The translations under genes were made by a program, and so were the position numbers. Below the pieces are notes generated by a model that was not told where the DNA came from, made no database searches, and worked only from the letters and a program-made list of their open reading frames with translations. From Arcuatula senhousia (Eukaryota; Mollusca; Bivalvia; Mytilida; Mytilidae), in assembly GCA_963971305.1 (NCBI GenBank), contig OZ020317.1:14712001-14776000 (forward strand): 64,000 bases of DNA. The letters run 5' to 3'. Below are positions 33,256 to 44,397 of this stretch, one piece after another; position 1 is the first letter of the stretch, and every line of letters starts with the position of its first letter.

Positions 33256-33952
33256 ATTGCTCTTTCTTCTTTACATGATCTACAGTTATAAAAATATGAC
33301 AATAAATACCCAAGCGAATTTGTTAAAAAAAATATATAAGTATTATATGCAATATCATTTAGGTTATGATTGATTCTAGTGCCGGTACAAAGTTTTGATA
33401 ATTGATAAATTCCTCCATCACGACCATAATTCACGAGCAAAAAAAATACGGTACACCATTCATCACGAGTCGATTTTTCGGTACCGAGCATATTTTTCTT
33501 AGCTTATTAATACCTTTTTTTCTTTAAATCATTATAATGATGTGGAATATGTAAAAACAAAAGATGCTGCACGCGCACATACCAAATTTGTAACGTTTTA
33601 TGCAAAAGGCAACCCGCAATTCGTAGAATAACATGTTTGTTTACAGAAAAAATGATGACGAAATATTCGCCTTGAATGAGTTTGAAGAAAGTAATGCATT
33701 TTTATTTTTATTTTTTGTTGGCTTTTGTTCATAATGTTCATTAATTTTGTGAGACATATTTGTTTTTTGAATATTTTGTATATAAATATAAGAAAATTAG
33801 AATAAAAGACTGACCTTCTATTTGAAATGTCCGAATTCCTCCACCACGAACCGTCGCCTCCTCCCTCCACGAGCAGCTTTCTATACTTTGCCGCCGTTGT
33901 CGATTCCTTCACGAGTCAAAAACTCACGATACCGAATGACGGCCGTGTGATT

Positions 33953-34170
33953 GTTGCAGCACCTTCCGTCGCGTTTCAAATGTTTCGGAACTTTTATAAA
34001 GAGGAAACTAGAAATGCAAGGGGGGGCAGGCTTCGTCACGCCTCAATGATATACCGGTACTACATATTCTACCAAAATGTTGTCAGAAGACCCCTCTTTC
34101 CTGGATCCGCCTATGAACTTTGTAATATGGTAAGCCTCATCAAATTATAATGTCCTTTTCAACGCGGAGC
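33953..34170. other. Right flank of the CAC...GTG element
   Basis: Ordinary flank with a short, unrecognised plus frame (33827-34150) that starts inside the element's right arm and so is not a host gene. Confidence 0.4.
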
Positions 34171-36950
34171 AAGACATAGAAATGCCACTGTCCGTGCGTC
34201 CGTCAAACACTTTTCGTAAAAGATTATCTCAGCTACTATTAATCCTAGGCTTTTGATATTTGGTATGCAGCTTCAGGTAGGATTCCTATATTGTGGTATT
34301 TGTTTCCAGGTGCGTCGCGTATATACTTCCTTTTTAATAAGCTGAATTTTTTATAGGTCATAAATGAAAACAAATTCGTAACAAATCTCTCTAGTGGAAT
34401 TGAACTATATTGTGTGTTTAATCTTTGTGCTTTGTTTGTGAATATTGATGAGTGGAAGGTTGGGCCCCAAAATCTAGTTTAACCACGCTACATTTTATAT
34501 GTGCCTGTCCTAAGCCAGGAATTTTTGACAAAGCTTTTGTTTGTACTTGTCCTTTTTATACCCCGCCACACGAAGTGGCAGGGTATTATGTTATACCCAC
34601 AGTTTTTTTCGTTGTCTGTCCGTCCGTCTGTCCGTCCGTCCCCCGAAGGTTTCCGACCAATAACTTGAAAACGCGTCAAAGGATTTGAATGATATTTTGC
34701 ACAGCTGTTTAGTACAATAAAATACAGGTCAAGTTTGATTTCCAGCATGATCCAATAAATAGTTTTCGAGATAGGCTATTTTGAAAAAATCAAATTTCAT
34801 GAAATTTTGAGTTTCCGACCAATAACTTGAAAACACTTCATGATATTCAAATGATATTTTGTACAGCTATTGAGTACAATAAAATAAAGGTCAAGCTCAA
34901 TTTCCAGCTTGATCCGAAAAATAGTTTTCGAGAAAGGCCACTTTGAAATCAAATTTTATGAACTTTTGATATTATAACGTGGCGGGGTATCATTTAATGT
35001 CCCATTACATGCCCTATTTTTTATGTTTTCTGTTCCTTGTTTCAGAAGGGGGTCTATCTGTAACCATTTCAAAACACTGGATTTGAATTATATGCATTTG
35101 TTTTAGACCATGAGCCAATTGCATTGCACAACTTCGAGCACCGCCTACTGTCCTCCATGAAGATTTATTTCTAAATTACGCTTGTTATGTGAGCTGTGTC
35201 GCGTAGGTTCATTCCTCATCTCATTATTTTCTTTTATCGGTAACTATACTATTATTTGTTATGCAGCATCAGGTATTGGTCTCATATGGGTGGATGCATT
35301 TCTTGGAAATTCTTAGATTTTTTTGTTGTCATAGAAATACCGGTGTCCGTTCAAGTGTGCGTGTGTCCGTGCGTCCGTCACACATTATTTCGTAACAGAT
35401 TTCTCAGCTACTATTACTCCTAGACTTTTGATATTTAATATGCAGTTTCAGGTATGGGAATCATATGGTGGGATGAGTTACTGGGGGCACCTCCCATTTT
35501 GCGGTTTCCACTGACTTATTTTGTGTTGTCATCGGTTTGTCTTATGTTGCAAACACTTGTGACAAACCGGTGGAAATCGCATAATAGAAAGCGTAACAAG
35601 GTCTGTCGCTTACCTTCTTCCTATTTTACAAGCGGACTTAGATTTTTTGTTGCCATAGAAATGCCATTGTCCGTTCGAGCATGCGTGTGTCCGAGCTTCT
35701 GTAACACACTTTTTCGTAACAGACTTTTAGCTATTATTAATCCAAGAATAGCCGCTTTTGATATTTGGTATGCGACTTCAAGTAGGGCGCTAATGTGGTG
35801 GGATGGGTTTCCAGGTCTTTCGCTTACCTACTTACTGTTTAACAAGCTGATTTAGATTTCTAAAGGTCAAAAATTTGAAAATATTTCGTAACAAATTTTT
35901 TAGTCACAATTATTGCTAGGCTTTTGAAGTTTAGTATGCAACTTCAGGCAGGGGTCTCATATAATGGGATTCGTTTTCAGGTCTGTCGCTTACCTACTTC
36001 CTGTTTAACGAGCGGATTTAGAACTTTTAAAGCTGACTTGAAATTTTGAAGGGACAATAATGGAAAATTTTCGTACGGATTTCTCAGGTACTTTTTATCC
36101 AAGGCATGCAGCTTCAAGTACAGTAATACAATTTTTATATGCGGTGGGATGCGTTACAAGGTCTGTCGGTTACCTACTTCCTGTTTAACGAGCAGCCTTA
36201 AATTTTTTTAATGACATAGAAATGCCGGTGTCCGTTCATGTGCGTGTGCCCGAGCGCCCGTCACACATGTTTTCGTAATAGATTTCACAGCTACTATTAA
36301 TCCAAGGCAAGCTGCTTTTGATATTTGGTATGCAGCTTCAGGCAGGGGTCTCATATGGTGGGATGCGTTTCCAGGTCTGTTGCTTACCTACTTCCTTTTA
36401 AACGAGTTGAATTTTTTAATGATTAAGAAATGAAAATCGTTGTAACAGATTTCTCAGCTACTATTAATCCAAGGGTTTCGATATTTGGTGTAGAAAAAAA
36501 TGATATGTGGAATAAGTGTACGCGACACAACCTACAATGCAAACGTAAATTTAAAAACATCCACAATGGAAAACAGCCAGCAGCCTTCAATGTGACCAGC
36601 GGTCGCTGTTCGCTGTTTTTCAATTGGCCCCTAGATTGAAAATAAACTATATACGATTCAAGCCCAATCCTATTGTGCAATGAAAGACCCTCTTCTTGAC
36701 AAAAAATTCGACTAAATGCAGCTTTAGGTAGTGGTCTCATATGGTTGGATGCGTTGTCAGGTTTGTCGCTTACCTACTTACTGTTTAACGAGCGGACTTA
36801 GAAATTTTTGTTGCCAAAGAAATGCCGGTGTCTGTTCGTGCATGCGTGTTTCCAGCTCTGTCACTTATATACCTACTTCCTGTTTAACGTGTGCAGATTT
36901 AGACTTTTTGCTGCTCGGCGGGAGGACCCAGGAATTCTGTTCTTATTAAG
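34171..36950 (+). repeat. Irregular tandem array with CTACTTCCTGTTTAACGAG
   Basis: Units with CAGCTACTATTAATCC, TTTGATATTTGGTATGCAGC, TCATATGGTGGGATGCGTT, CTTACCTACTTCCTGTTTAA and GTGTCCGTTCG recur at about 34231, 35411, 35730, 35909, 36088, 36290 and 36458, with spacings from about 168 to 320 bases. The array is broken by the repeat copy at 34486-35250 and by unrelated sequence at 36490-36710. Frames inside (for example 35454-35855) are repeat shadows. Confidence 0.7.
34560..35017. mobile_element. ACCCCGCCAC repeat inserted into another repeat
   Basis: Interrupts the interspersed repeat seen intact at 7620-7895, immediately after CCTTTTTAT. TTTTTAT flanks both sides (34553-34559 and 35018-35024), a possible 7-bp duplication. 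The start is ACCCCGCCACACGAAGTGGC, and the complementary GTGGCGGGGTAT lies near 34979. It holds two internal units of about 162 bases starting GTTTCCGACCAATAACTTG. Non-coding. Confidence 0.65.
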
Positions 36951-37925
36951 ATAGAAAAAACACTTGTTCGTGTGACCTTTTACTTCGTACCCTTTTCCTC
37001 TATTCCCATGATTAATCATAATAAGGATTAATTAGTTCATACCCTTCACAATCCATCTAAATGAATCTTGAACATCATAATTGCGATTCGAAACAGACCG
37101 TAGACTATAAAGTCATTACCGTATTCAAAACTCATTAATTAATCCCGCGGTAAATCATAAAAGCACCATCAAACATTGTTGATTTTAATATCAGCCGATT
37201 TATTGGAAAGTTGAATATGTTCGCTGTCAGAATTTCCATTGGAATTTTTATAATGCTCAGTAGTTTACACCTGTGCTTTCAATTCAAGTTGTGTTTATGC
37301 TGCAAGAAACGGGTTTGAAGCCAAATTTCTAATACCTCGATCTGGCTCGTACTATGTGTTGAAGTAATTATTCTTGGATGACTTAAGAAGTAAGTATTAA
37401 TGATATTCTTTTTTCTAAAGTTGTTTATAAGGGTTACTATAGTGAGTGAGCTCAGATGAGTGGAAAATCAGCTTCAAGAGGCATTTTTTGTCAGTCTTCA
37501 GTCACTATGTAAATGTATTCAAAAACTTTTTATAAAAATGTAAAATCTTACCATCTTTTAATAACAATTTTTGTTCAATTGTAAAGTTAGTCTGTTTCAG
37601 TAATTGGAAAGGGTCATCATTGTATAAAAGAACAAAAATATAAGGGGTGGGTGCTTCTGCAAAAAGACTTGAATACCATCTATTGGTTTGAAGAGTCAAT
37701 GATTATTGACACATTGGAACTTCCAAAATACAGGGTATTGATAAAAATGCGAGCAAGTACATATGATTACAAAATCGTCTATCATAATTATAGAGACGTA
37801 ACAAATATCATTATTAATATTAACTCACAAAATGTGCGTTGACTCATGAGAGACGATGCATGTACATATAGGTGTTATACTGTCAGACTAACATCCAATA
37901 GTCATTTAAACATGTTAAACATTTT
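36951..37925. other. Intergenic, no supported gene
   Basis: AT-rich. Two short frames (37505-37699 minus and 37651-37842 plus) have no recognisable features. I see nothing else here. Confidence 0.4.
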
Positions 37926-37968
37926 TGTCTCGCCTGCGAAGCAGAGCAGGACATAGGTGTTACTTTAC

Positions 37969-38007
37969 CGGCGGCGGCGGCGACGGCGGCGGCGGCGACG
38001 GCGGCGT
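37969..38007. repeat. GGC/GAC trinucleotide run
   Basis: A run of GGC with interspersed GAC triplets, the GC-rich segment near the end of the GTCTCGCCTG-family element; the complementary run lies at 56441-56491 in the other intact end. Confidence 0.85.
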
Positions 38008-38596
38008 TAACTTTTTGGAAAAGTTTTATGAGCACCTCCATATCTCAAGAACTATAAGTCCTAGGTTGATGAAACTTGGTATGCATATGCCCCAGTAGTA
38101 GCTTAGCACAGTTGCATCCCCATCGTTTGACTTTGACCTTGATTTTCCGGTTGAGTGACTTTGACAATTTTCAATACATATAATAACAATGGAAAAGTTT
38201 TGCGAGCACCTCCATATCTCAAGAACTATAGGTCCTAGGTTGATGAAACTTGGTATGCATATGCCCCAGTAGTAGCTTAGCACAGTTGCATCCCCATCTT
38301 TTGACCTTGACCTTTATTTTCCGGTTGAGTGACTTTGACCATTTTCAATACATATAATAGCAATGGAAAAGTTTTGTGAGCACCTCCATATCTCAAGAAC
38401 TATAGGTTATATGTTGATGAAACTTGGTATGCATATGCCCTAGTAGTAGCTTAGCACAGTTGCATCCCCATCTTTTGACCTTGACCTTGGTTTTCCGGTT
38501 GAGTGACTTTGATTATTTTTATTGCATATATTTGCAATATTTAAGTTCTATTAACATCTTTTGATCTCAGAAACTGAAAATCCATGTAAATTCAAA

Positions 38597-39228
38597 TGTA
38601 CCGACTTATGATCGGCAAGTGTAACCAGTTATGGGCGTGTAAAGAACGAGAACCAGCAGGTGTAATGTGTCTTTAATCCCAATAACATATGGTGAAAAAC
38701 TGAAAGAAACAAATAACAATAATAAGTACAAAATACACAAATACACGAATTATCTGAAAGAATTAAAGTCAATATAGCGATAAACAATGAAAGGTTATTG
38801 CCGATTAATTAATATAAACCAGTTAAATAAGCAGGCCCAGCCGGGAAATGTTCAAATATGACGGTATCGTGAATCGGAATTTGTCACAGTCGAAATATCA
38901 AAAATATAAACGTTAATTCACAAGAAAAACAGATAATTTGTTGAATCGAGTCACTATTAATATGTTTCCATAGATATTTTGTGGATATTCGCCAAACTTA
39001 CGTGGTGGTATGCCGCGAATCGTGTCCAAATTAATTCCTTGCAGGATATAAAAATGGCTACCTATTTACTACCTGTATGTGTAATTCTAGTACTCGACAG
39101 TACAGTACGCACGTCGATCGCTTGACCCAAGACTGGTTTCGGCACAGGTAGCGGCGATTTAAATTTAATCACGATAAGGAAGTTTAAATCTATATTTAAA
39201 AATAAACAATGAAAGTTGTGACAGTACA
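38597..39228 (-). repeat. 3' LTR of BEL/Pao element
   Basis: 632 bp, beginning TGTACC and ending GTACA in window orientation. It appears identical to 44720-45351 by eye. The outer flank is TCAAA (38592-38596), matched by TCAAA at 45352-45356, a 5-bp target duplication typical of BEL/Pao. The purine-rich GACGGGGAG directly inside (minus strand, 39229-39237) is a likely polypurine tract. Confidence 0.95.
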
Positions 39229-39600
39229 CTCCCCGTCTGGTATCCTCGGGATATCACTATGTTTAGACGATAAAATCGTTGACACACAAGATGTTGAGAT
39301 CAGATTCAACGATGAAGGCGAACAATATAAATCCAATATTATTAGAATAAAATAAATACGAATAATAACACAAAATCAACAGTTCAAAGAACGAATCCGG
39401 CAGGATGATCTTCGCATGGATGAATGTAGACGCGATCCTGGTGATCCAACGTTGTATGGCATCCAGCGTTGCCCAATGGGAAAGGTAGTTGATCTGCTGA
39501 TCCAACGTTGCCACGCACGGCGTGGGAAGGAACTACCTGTTCCTTAAAGTCTAACCAAAGATATATTTGCATATCTACATCTGCTGTCCCTGGTGTGGGT

Positions 39601-42600
39601 TTAAGCCTCGTCGTTTTCCTGGAGGAGTATCAACTCTGTTATGGGGCGAGTATATACGGTAGGTTTACCGTCAAATTGGACTTGTACTTCAGCTGATCGA
39701 ACATGTCCATCGGCTCCCTTGATTGGATGAACGATAATGCCAACGGGCCACTGTGTCCGACACAAAGCGTTGTCCTTCAGAAGAACCGTATCTCCTTCTT
39801 CGAGGTCTCGATGTTCTTCGGTCCACTTTTGTCGTGTTATCAATGTTGGAAGGTATTCCCTTTTCCATCTTGTCCAGAACATGTTGGCCAATGCTTGGAC
39901 TCGTTTCCACTCGTCGAGACAGAGATTTCTTTTCTCTGAAAGTTCGGGATGTTCTACAGAGAAGACATAGTCGGTCTTCTGTGTCAGTAACATATTTGGT
40001 GTGAGTACCAAAGGGTTTTCCGAGTCGGATGAAACAGGAACTAGAGGCCTAGAGTTGATAATTGCTGTGGCCTCTGCCATAAATGTGTTGAGGACATCAT
40101 GAGTGAGCGTCTTTCCGTCGTTCCCTAGAAGCATAGAATCCAGTATCCTCCTTGTGAGGCCGATCATTCGCTCCCAGACGCCACCCATATGAGATGAGTG
40201 TGGCGGGTTGAAGATCCACACGGTATCAGACTCCCTCAAAAACCTTTGCACGGGCTCGTCTTCTACGTTGATCGCTTCGATACCAAGTTCTTTGATGGCA
40301 CCTATGAAGTTGGTTCCTCTGTCCGACCGGAAGATCTTTACTTTGCCTCTGATAGCAGTGAAGCGTTTCAAAGCGTTGATGAAGGCAGATGAGCTCATCT
40401 CTTCTACAAGTTCTATGTGAACCGCTCTGGTTACCAAGCATGTAAATAAAATTGCCCAGCGCTTAGAGTTGGCACTGCCGCCACGTGTCCTGCGGGTCAC
40501 TATAGTCCATGGCCCAAATGCGTCGACACCCACATTAGTGAACGGAGGTGTTGGTTCCAGACGGTCCCTCGGGAGTGATGACATTATCTGGCCTTCAAAC
40601 TTGCCGCGGAGCTTCCTGCACTCCACACATTTGTGAATGATGGATGATATCAAGCGCCTTGCTCCAGTTATCCATAGTCCTGCCGCTCTGATGGCTCCTT
40701 CAGTGAAGTGACGACCCTGATGTTTGACGTCTTCGTGATGGTGTTTCACGAGCAGTGTTGCCAGGTAATGGCGTCCTGGAATGATGAGAGGCCTTTTCTC
40801 CATTAGACTCAAGTCTGATTTGTCTATACGTCCGCCGACTCTTAATAGGCCACGTTCGTCGATAAACGGGTTGAGGTCGCGTATAGGACTCCTCTTCGGA
40901 AGTGCTTCCTCCCTATGAATGCAGTCTAATTCCTCACTATAAAATTCAGCCTGCATTTGTCTGAACAGAGATGTTTTGGCATCGTCGTAGTGCTCGACTG
41001 TTAGGTTTGTTTCTACGTTCCCGTGTAAACGGGATTGTTTTTGTGTAGCAGCTTGTTCCACAAGCGAGTTCCAGGTCTCGAATTGTTCGAAATTATTGAT
41101 TTCTACCTCTTCTTTGGTTTGCGTTTTAAACACTTGGACTGACCGGATCTCCTTGTCGCAATCCGCGTCTACAAGCTCATACTCGTCTTCTATTTTGTCG
41201 CTGGAATTTGACTCCAGGAATGACTTTGGTCCCTGTAGCCAATCGCTGTCTTGGAGTTCAGATGCGAGAATGGATCTCGTAGCTGCGTCTGCGGGATTTT
41301 TATCTGTCTGACATGGTTTTTCGATTGTTGAAGGCAGTTCATTCTGGATAATACAGGTCCTTTTTACATTAACCTCCGATGCGATGTGTTGCCTATCTTG
41401 GCAAACTTCGCCGATCACGACCCAGCCTAAGCTAAGTTTCTGTGCGAATGGGGCGTTAGTTGACCTCATTGGTAATCTTTGATCAATCACGTGATGCACT
41501 GCTGGCACACTTCTTCCAATAAGCAGAAGAATATCTGCACTGTCGTCCAAAGGAGGAATGAGACCAGCTAGATCCTTTAGATGTGTATGATAGGCCGCTG
41601 CTTCCGGTGTTGGAATTTCGTTCCGATTGTGTGGAATGGAATTACATTCGATGAGCTTTGGTAGGTTAAACTGCGTGTTGTCATGTACAGATTTAATCAC
41701 AAAGTCATGCGCTACTCTTCCAGACGCTTGAACTTTGCCTGAGCATGTTGTCAGGGTGTAATGCTCTGATGGACCATCAATGTTGAACACATCGAAGAAT
41801 TCTGACGCAGCCAGACACCTATTACTTTGGTCATCGATTATGGCATACATTCGATGAACGTTTGAAGGATTGCCTTTCCGGAAGACATCCACTGGCAAGA
41901 TTTTGGCACAGGACTTGCCGCCGCTGTATGGGTCTCCGCATATGTCAGTGCATGTGGAATTCACGTTTTGGCCAGTGTTAGTCCTGCCGGAGGTCCCTGG
42001 CTCCCCGCCGTTCTGTTGGAAGGGTCTGCGGGATGGTCCCGTATGACTGTACTGGTCAATGTGCAGTGCTGTTGCGTGGTATTTGCTGTTGCAATCACTG
42101 CATGGAGTGGCATCTTGGCAATCACGACTTATGTGGCTGTTGGAGCGACAACACTTGTAGCATATGTTGTTCTCCTTGAGAATCTTCTTCCGTTCGTCAA
42201 TTGATTTGGCCTTGAATTTGCGACATTCATTCAAGGTGTGCTTAGACTTGTGAAGAATGCAGCGTTCATTAGGGTCTATTGACTTCTCTGGCTGCTGACT
42301 TGTGCTGTCTGTTTCCTCAGTGTCTGTCTTGTGGACGCTGACTGTTCGCTTAGTTTGAACGTGTCGTTTTGATACGGAGCTAAGAGCCCCAGTATGAGAC
42401 GACTCAAACATTAGGCCTGGGTTGTTCTTGATCTTGCTGATATCTTTGATGAACTGCAAGAACACCGAGAAGGGTGGGTACGTGACCCCATACTGCTTCA
42501 TGTGGTTGGCAGCTGTAGATACCCATTTCTCTTGTAGCCCGTAGGGTAGTTTGCTTACTATGGGTTTAATTCCCGATGATGTATCAAAGTAACCCAAGAG

Positions 42601-44397
42601 CGTGTGGTATTCAGGGTTCTCCTTGATGAACTGGATTTCAGACAGAAGGTCGGAGAGTTCATATAACTTTCTGTTGTCCTTGTTGGAAAGGTTTGGGAAG
42701 TTTCCAAGTTTTTGCTTGATGGACTCTTCAACCATTTCCGGTGCACCATACCGCTCGTCCAAGCGTTCCCAAAGACTTCGAAGTCCTTCTGAAGGGTTGG
42801 CAATGCTTGATGCCTGAATGCTGACGGCATAACGTGCTGACTCGTTGCCTAACCATTTGACGAGCAAGTCCAGTTCTTCTGAGTCGGAGACTTCAAGCTC
42901 GTTGACGACACACTTAAATTTGTTTTTCCAGGCCTGGTATGACTCGGCCTTGTCGTTGAAGGTAGATAGGCGTGAGAACAAGAGGTCCTTCCTTAGAAGG
43001 AACTTTGTGATGTCAGACGCCGTGTTTGGTTCCTTGGCTGGAGCTGCCCCTGTTGTTGATCTACTAGTATGTTGTGTTGGAACATATTCTGGAGCATGGC
43101 GATTCAATGAAGACATCAATCCGGTTTTGTAACCGCTGGATGTTTGAGGGAGTGACGTGGCAGGCTTCCTGTAGTCATCTGACGTGAGCAGTGTCCTTTT
43201 TGACGTGGACACGTTTGTTGTAACAGGTGTGGTTCGGGGGTATGATGCGGGAATATCATGGTATCCCACATGTCTGGAAGACTCATCTGGCTTAACAGCG
43301 TTGAAATGAGCCGGTACCTTAGGTTTAACTAAGGGTTCAGACCCGATATTTGTCTCCACTTTGACTGGTTCTGGATTTTCTAGTTTTGGAATCTGCTGTG
43401 TCACATAAGTCTGGACTATATCCAGTGGGTCCATCTTAGGCAATGAAGAAAGGTCGTCCAAATTCTGGCTTTTGGAGTCGTCTTCGCCTGCTGCTAGAAC
43501 ATTCGCTTCTGCCATGGCTACTGCGGCGTCTTGCTCGGTTTGCAGAAGTTGGATTTCTGCCTTGACCTTAGCCTTTTTGTGAGCCGCTTCTGCTGCTATC
43601 AACTCCATTTCCGCCTTTTGTTGGCTAGCTCTTTGTTCCATTTCTGCCTTTTGTTGGCTAGCTTTTTGTTCCATTTCTGCCTTTTGTTGAATGGCTGTTT
43701 GTTCCATTTCGGCTTTATGCATAGCCGTTTTTCTTTGAACCTCCTGGTCGATGTCTGCTTCTTGCATTTGCAACATGGCTTCCTTTTTAGCAAACTCAAC
43801 TTTAGCCAATGCGGCTTCAGCTGCTGCACGCTTCATTTGTATCGTGCTGACTGAACCAGATGACCCTTGGCTGTTGCTTTTCCCGGTTTTACGGGATTTT
43901 CTTGACGATCTCTCTGAAACTACAGAGCCAGTCTCCATAAGCGAGGATAGCATCGACTTGACTGTGTCAATGGCTGCTTCTGCTATTTTGCAGTAGGCAG
44001 ATGATGATTTGGTAAACAGGTCAAGGTCCTTCATGCTTTCGGCTGTTCTCTGTGACGTCAGAAATTCGACGTAGCAGTCCTTCTGTCGGCGATACCTCTC
44101 CAAGGCAGTGATTATCCGCTCATTGAGTGTAGCCAGTGCGTTTTCGTTCTTAGGAGTGCTCTGGACGTCTTGAATGACGGCGTGGAGCCTGTTCCAGAGG
44201 TCCTCTGCCTGCTCGGCGTGTTTACGGCTCTGGCTCTCATAGAGTTGTTTCCCTTTTTCGCTAAGGGTGCGAATGCGCTGTTCCTTGTCTGACTCAGTTT
44301 CTTGAGTAGCCTCTGTGTTTGGCGGTTGTGCCTCCATATCTCGGCCATGGTCCATATTGACTTCTAAATTTTCAGTTGTTATTGAGTCAGCTGACAT
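39601..44397 (-). CDS. BEL/Pao polyprotein lacking reverse transcriptase and RNase H (gag-protease-integrase)
   Basis: One intact 1598-residue frame. Residues 1-300: Gln/Glu-rich coiled coil with an 11-residue KAEMEQ-ASQQ repeat (about 228-266). About 460-660: DUF1759-like gag core (FNDKAESYQAWKNKF). 746-760: zinc knuckle CYKCCRSNSHISRDC. 850-1000: aspartic protease region (YAIIDDQSN) and LGWVVIGEVC. At about 1030 the sequence passes directly to TDKNPADAATRS and DWLQGP, the segment that normally follows RNase H. There is no YVDD-type box or any other RT motif. The integrase follows: HKCVEC, catalytic D1292, D1359 and E1409, then a DUF5641-like tail (TQWPVGIIVHPIKG). Complete family members have several hundred more residues here. 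The frame is open across the junction, so the loss was in frame. It presumably depends on RT from a related element. Confidence 0.9.
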   Translation of the reverse strand: MSADSITTENLEVNMDHGRDMEAQPPNTEATQETESDKEQRIRTLSEKGKQLYESQSRKHAEQAEDLWNRLHAVIQDVQSTPKNENALATLNERIITALERYRRQKDCYVEFLTSQRTAESMKDLDLFTKSSSAYCKIAEAAIDTVKSMLSSLMETGSVVSERSSRKSRKTGKSNSQGSSGSVSTIQMKRAAAEAALAKVEFAKKEAMLQMQEADIDQEVQRKTAMHKAEMEQTAIQQKAEMEQKASQQKAEMEQRASQQKAEMELIAAEAAHKKAKVKAEIQLLQTEQDAAVAMAEANVLAAGEDDSKSQNLDDLSSLPKMDPLDIVQTYVTQQIPKLENPEPVKVETNIGSEPLVKPKVPAHFNAVKPDESSRHVGYHDIPASYPRTTPVTTNVSTSKRTLLTSDDYRKPATSLPQTSSGYKTGLMSSLNRHAPEYVPTQHTSRSTTGAAPAKEPNTASDITKFLLRKDLLFSRLSTFNDKAESYQAWKNKFKCVVNELEVSDSEELDLLVKWLGNESARYAVSIQASSIANPSEGLRSLWERLDERYGAPEMVEESIKQKLGNFPNLSNKDNRKLYELSDLLSEIQFIKENPEYHTLLGYFDTSSGIKPIVSKLPYGLQEKWVSTAANHMKQYGVTYPPFSVFLQFIKDISKIKNNPGLMFESSHTGALSSVSKRHVQTKRTVSVHKTDTEETDSTSQQPEKSIDPNERCILHKSKHTLNECRKFKAKSIDERKKILKENNICYKCCRSNSHISRDCQDATPCSDCNSKYHATALHIDQYSHTGPSRRPFQQNGGEPGTSGRTNTGQNVNSTCTDICGDPYSGGKSCAKILPVDVFRKGNPSNVHRMYAIIDDQSNRCLAASEFFDVFNIDGPSEHYTLTTCSGKVQASGRVAHDFVIKSVHDNTQFNLPKLIECNSIPHNRNEIPTPEAAAYHTHLKDLAGLIPPLDDSADILLLIGRSVPAVHHVIDQRLPMRSTNAPFAQKLSLGWVVIGEVCQDRQHIASEVNVKRTCIIQNELPSTIEKPCQTDKNPADAATRSILASELQDSDWLQGPKSFLESNSSDKIEDEYELVDADCDKEIRSVQVFKTQTKEEVEINNFEQFETWNSLVEQAATQKQSRLHGNVETNLTVEHYDDAKTSLFRQMQAEFYSEELDCIHREEALPKRSPIRDLNPFIDERGLLRVGGRIDKSDLSLMEKRPLIIPGRHYLATLLVKHHHEDVKHQGRHFTEGAIRAAGLWITGARRLISSIIHKCVECRKLRGKFEGQIMSSLPRDRLEPTPPFTNVGVDAFGPWTIVTRRTRGGSANSKRWAILFTCLVTRAVHIELVEEMSSSAFINALKRFTAIRGKVKIFRSDRGTNFIGAIKELGIEAINVEDEPVQRFLRESDTVWIFNPPHSSHMGGVWERMIGLTRRILDSMLLGNDGKTLTHDVLNTFMAEATAIINSRPLVPVSSDSENPLVLTPNMLLTQKTDYVFSVEHPELSEKRNLCLDEWKRVQALANMFWTRWKREYLPTLITRQKWTEEHRDLEEGDTVLLKDNALCRTQWPVGIIVHPIKGADGHVRSAEVQVQFDGKPTVYTRPITELILLQENDEA

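Larger units (their letters stand above)
30198..33947. mobile_element. 3.75-kb element with identical 109-bp TIRs, CAC...GTG ends, 5-bp target duplication
   Basis: The left arm (30198-30306) starts CACGGCCGTCATTCGG, and the right arm (33839-33947) is its apparently perfect complement over 109 bases. TGATT is duplicated exactly at both sides (30193-30197 and 33948-33952). Copies of CTCGTGAAG or CTCGTGGAG and their complements are scattered through the arms and subterminal regions (near 30229, 30280, 30673, 30701, 33433, 33465). It contains a Penelope-like RT tail and an acidic-repeat frame but no recognisable transposase. Identical arms suggest recent movement. CAC ends plus a 5-bp duplication place it with Transib/RAG-type elements by inference. 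Confidence 0.85.

Noticed and set aside
32926..33291. 121-codon plus frame with VLLFHL-type repeats
   Set aside because: Antisense of the acidic TPVEDETV repeat frame; hydrophobic periodicity is a by-product.
35454..35855. 133-codon plus-strand frame
   Set aside because: It crosses several units of the irregular tandem array and its sequence is explained by the repeat.
43531..43854. 107-codon plus-strand frame rich in Phe, Leu and Cys
   Set aside because: It is the antisense of the KAEMEQ coiled-coil repeats of the BEL/Pao gag; the sense frame is 1598 codons long.
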